Source: an uncultured Lachnospiraceae bacterium
GTDB lineage: Bacteria; Bacillota; Clostridia; Lachnospirales; Lachnospiraceae
Reading direction: 5' to 3'
NCBI GenBank assembly: GCA_910587765.1
Contig: CAJUNR010000058.1
Location: forward strand, 1-13,968
Length of the DNA: 13,968 bases
The notes under the pieces were generated by a model. That model was not told the DNA's origin and did no database searches. It saw only the letters and a program-made list of their open reading frames with translations. The number at the start of each line of letters is the position of its first letter. Position 1 is the stretch's first letter. Shown piece after piece: positions 13,831 through 13,968 of the stretch. The position numbers were made by a program, and so were the translations under genes.

Positions 13831-13968
13831 AATCGTGCAGGGAAGAGTTTTCCCCTGCCGCGCATCGGGCGCCTGTCAGCTCTGCTGACAATCTTCCCCG
13901 GGCGCCCGTGTGCAATCGAGTAGGGAAGGTTTCTTCCCTACTCGCGCATCGGGCGCCTGTCAGCTCTG
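13831..13968. repeat. Tandem hairpin repeat, period about 84 bp, cut by the window end
   Basis: Two copies of a unit are visible. An exact 26-bp block lies at 13859-13884 and again at 13943-13968. Each copy is preceded by a hairpin of different sequence but kept pairing: GCAGGGAA/TTCCCCTGC in copy 1 (about 13837-13858) and GAGTAGGGAAG/CTTCCCTACTC with a GTTT loop in copy 2 (13918-13943). Inside the block, TGTCAGC (13874-13880) pairs with GCTGACA (13884-13890), enclosed by GGGCGCC and GGGCGCCC. No coding frame is convincing. It lies upstream of the EamA gene and may continue beyond the window. Confidence 0.8.

Noticed and set aside
13859..13968. CRISPR array at the right edge
   Set aside because: Only two copies are seen, the repeat is part of a larger structured unit with related rather than unique intervening sequence, and no cas genes are present.

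Overview
The window looks like chromosome of an anaerobic, gut-type Clostridia (Lachnospiraceae or a relative). This rests on gene content (TnpV, a RACo-type corrinoid activator, DUF2284, a CooC-type ATPase, DUF3786), strong AGGAGG-type ribosome binding sites, moderately high GC and clean sigma-A promoters. No rRNA, tRNA or CRISPR array is visible. Species cannot be named from this sequence.

Left edge (1-1570): the 5' end of tnpV and an overlapping XRE-type regulator, both leftward, are the edge of a mobile element. Beside them is an MFS exporter gene that has lost its first two membrane helices, which suggests that insertion or deletion at this edge broke it. A 196-bp imperfect palindromic repeat (1593-1788) follows.

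Regulator and efflux block (1804-4682): an Rrf2 regulator has a textbook promoter with an inverted repeat over the -35 box. Next come an AraC-type HTH fused to a GNAT acetyltransferase domain and a MATE efflux pump that overlaps it by 4 bp (ATGA coupling).

Corrinoid-linked block (4652-6995): a promoter inside the 3' end of the MATE gene leads into a RACo-like ferredoxin/ASKHA ATPase, probably a reductive activator of corrinoid proteins, and a cysteine-rich DUF2284 protein. No methyltransferase or corrinoid protein lies in the window.

Decayed stretch (6996-8237): this holds a gap with no recognisable gene, a leftward RelE/ParE-type toxin with a 55-residue antitoxin that overlaps it, and a broken, internally deleted fragment of a pyruvate carboxylase-type gene.

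Main operon (8238-13395): a leftward TetR regulator faces a tight rightward operon of five genes across a promoter region with two inverted repeats. The genes are a CooC-like P-loop ATPase with a CxC motif, a MoxR/NorQ/CbbQ-like AAA+ ATPase, a NorD/CbbO/CoxE-like VWA protein, a 64-residue zinc ribbon and a DUF3786 protein. MoxR-VWA pairs activate or metallate enzymes (NorQD, CbbQO, CoxDE) and CooC matures nickel CO dehydrogenase, so the operon reads as a metalloenzyme maturation or activation system whose client is not shown. It is the most interesting unit here.

Right edge (13385-13968): a leftward half-size EamA transporter converges on and overlaps the operon's last gene by 11 bp. The window then ends in a tandem hairpin repeat that runs off the edge.
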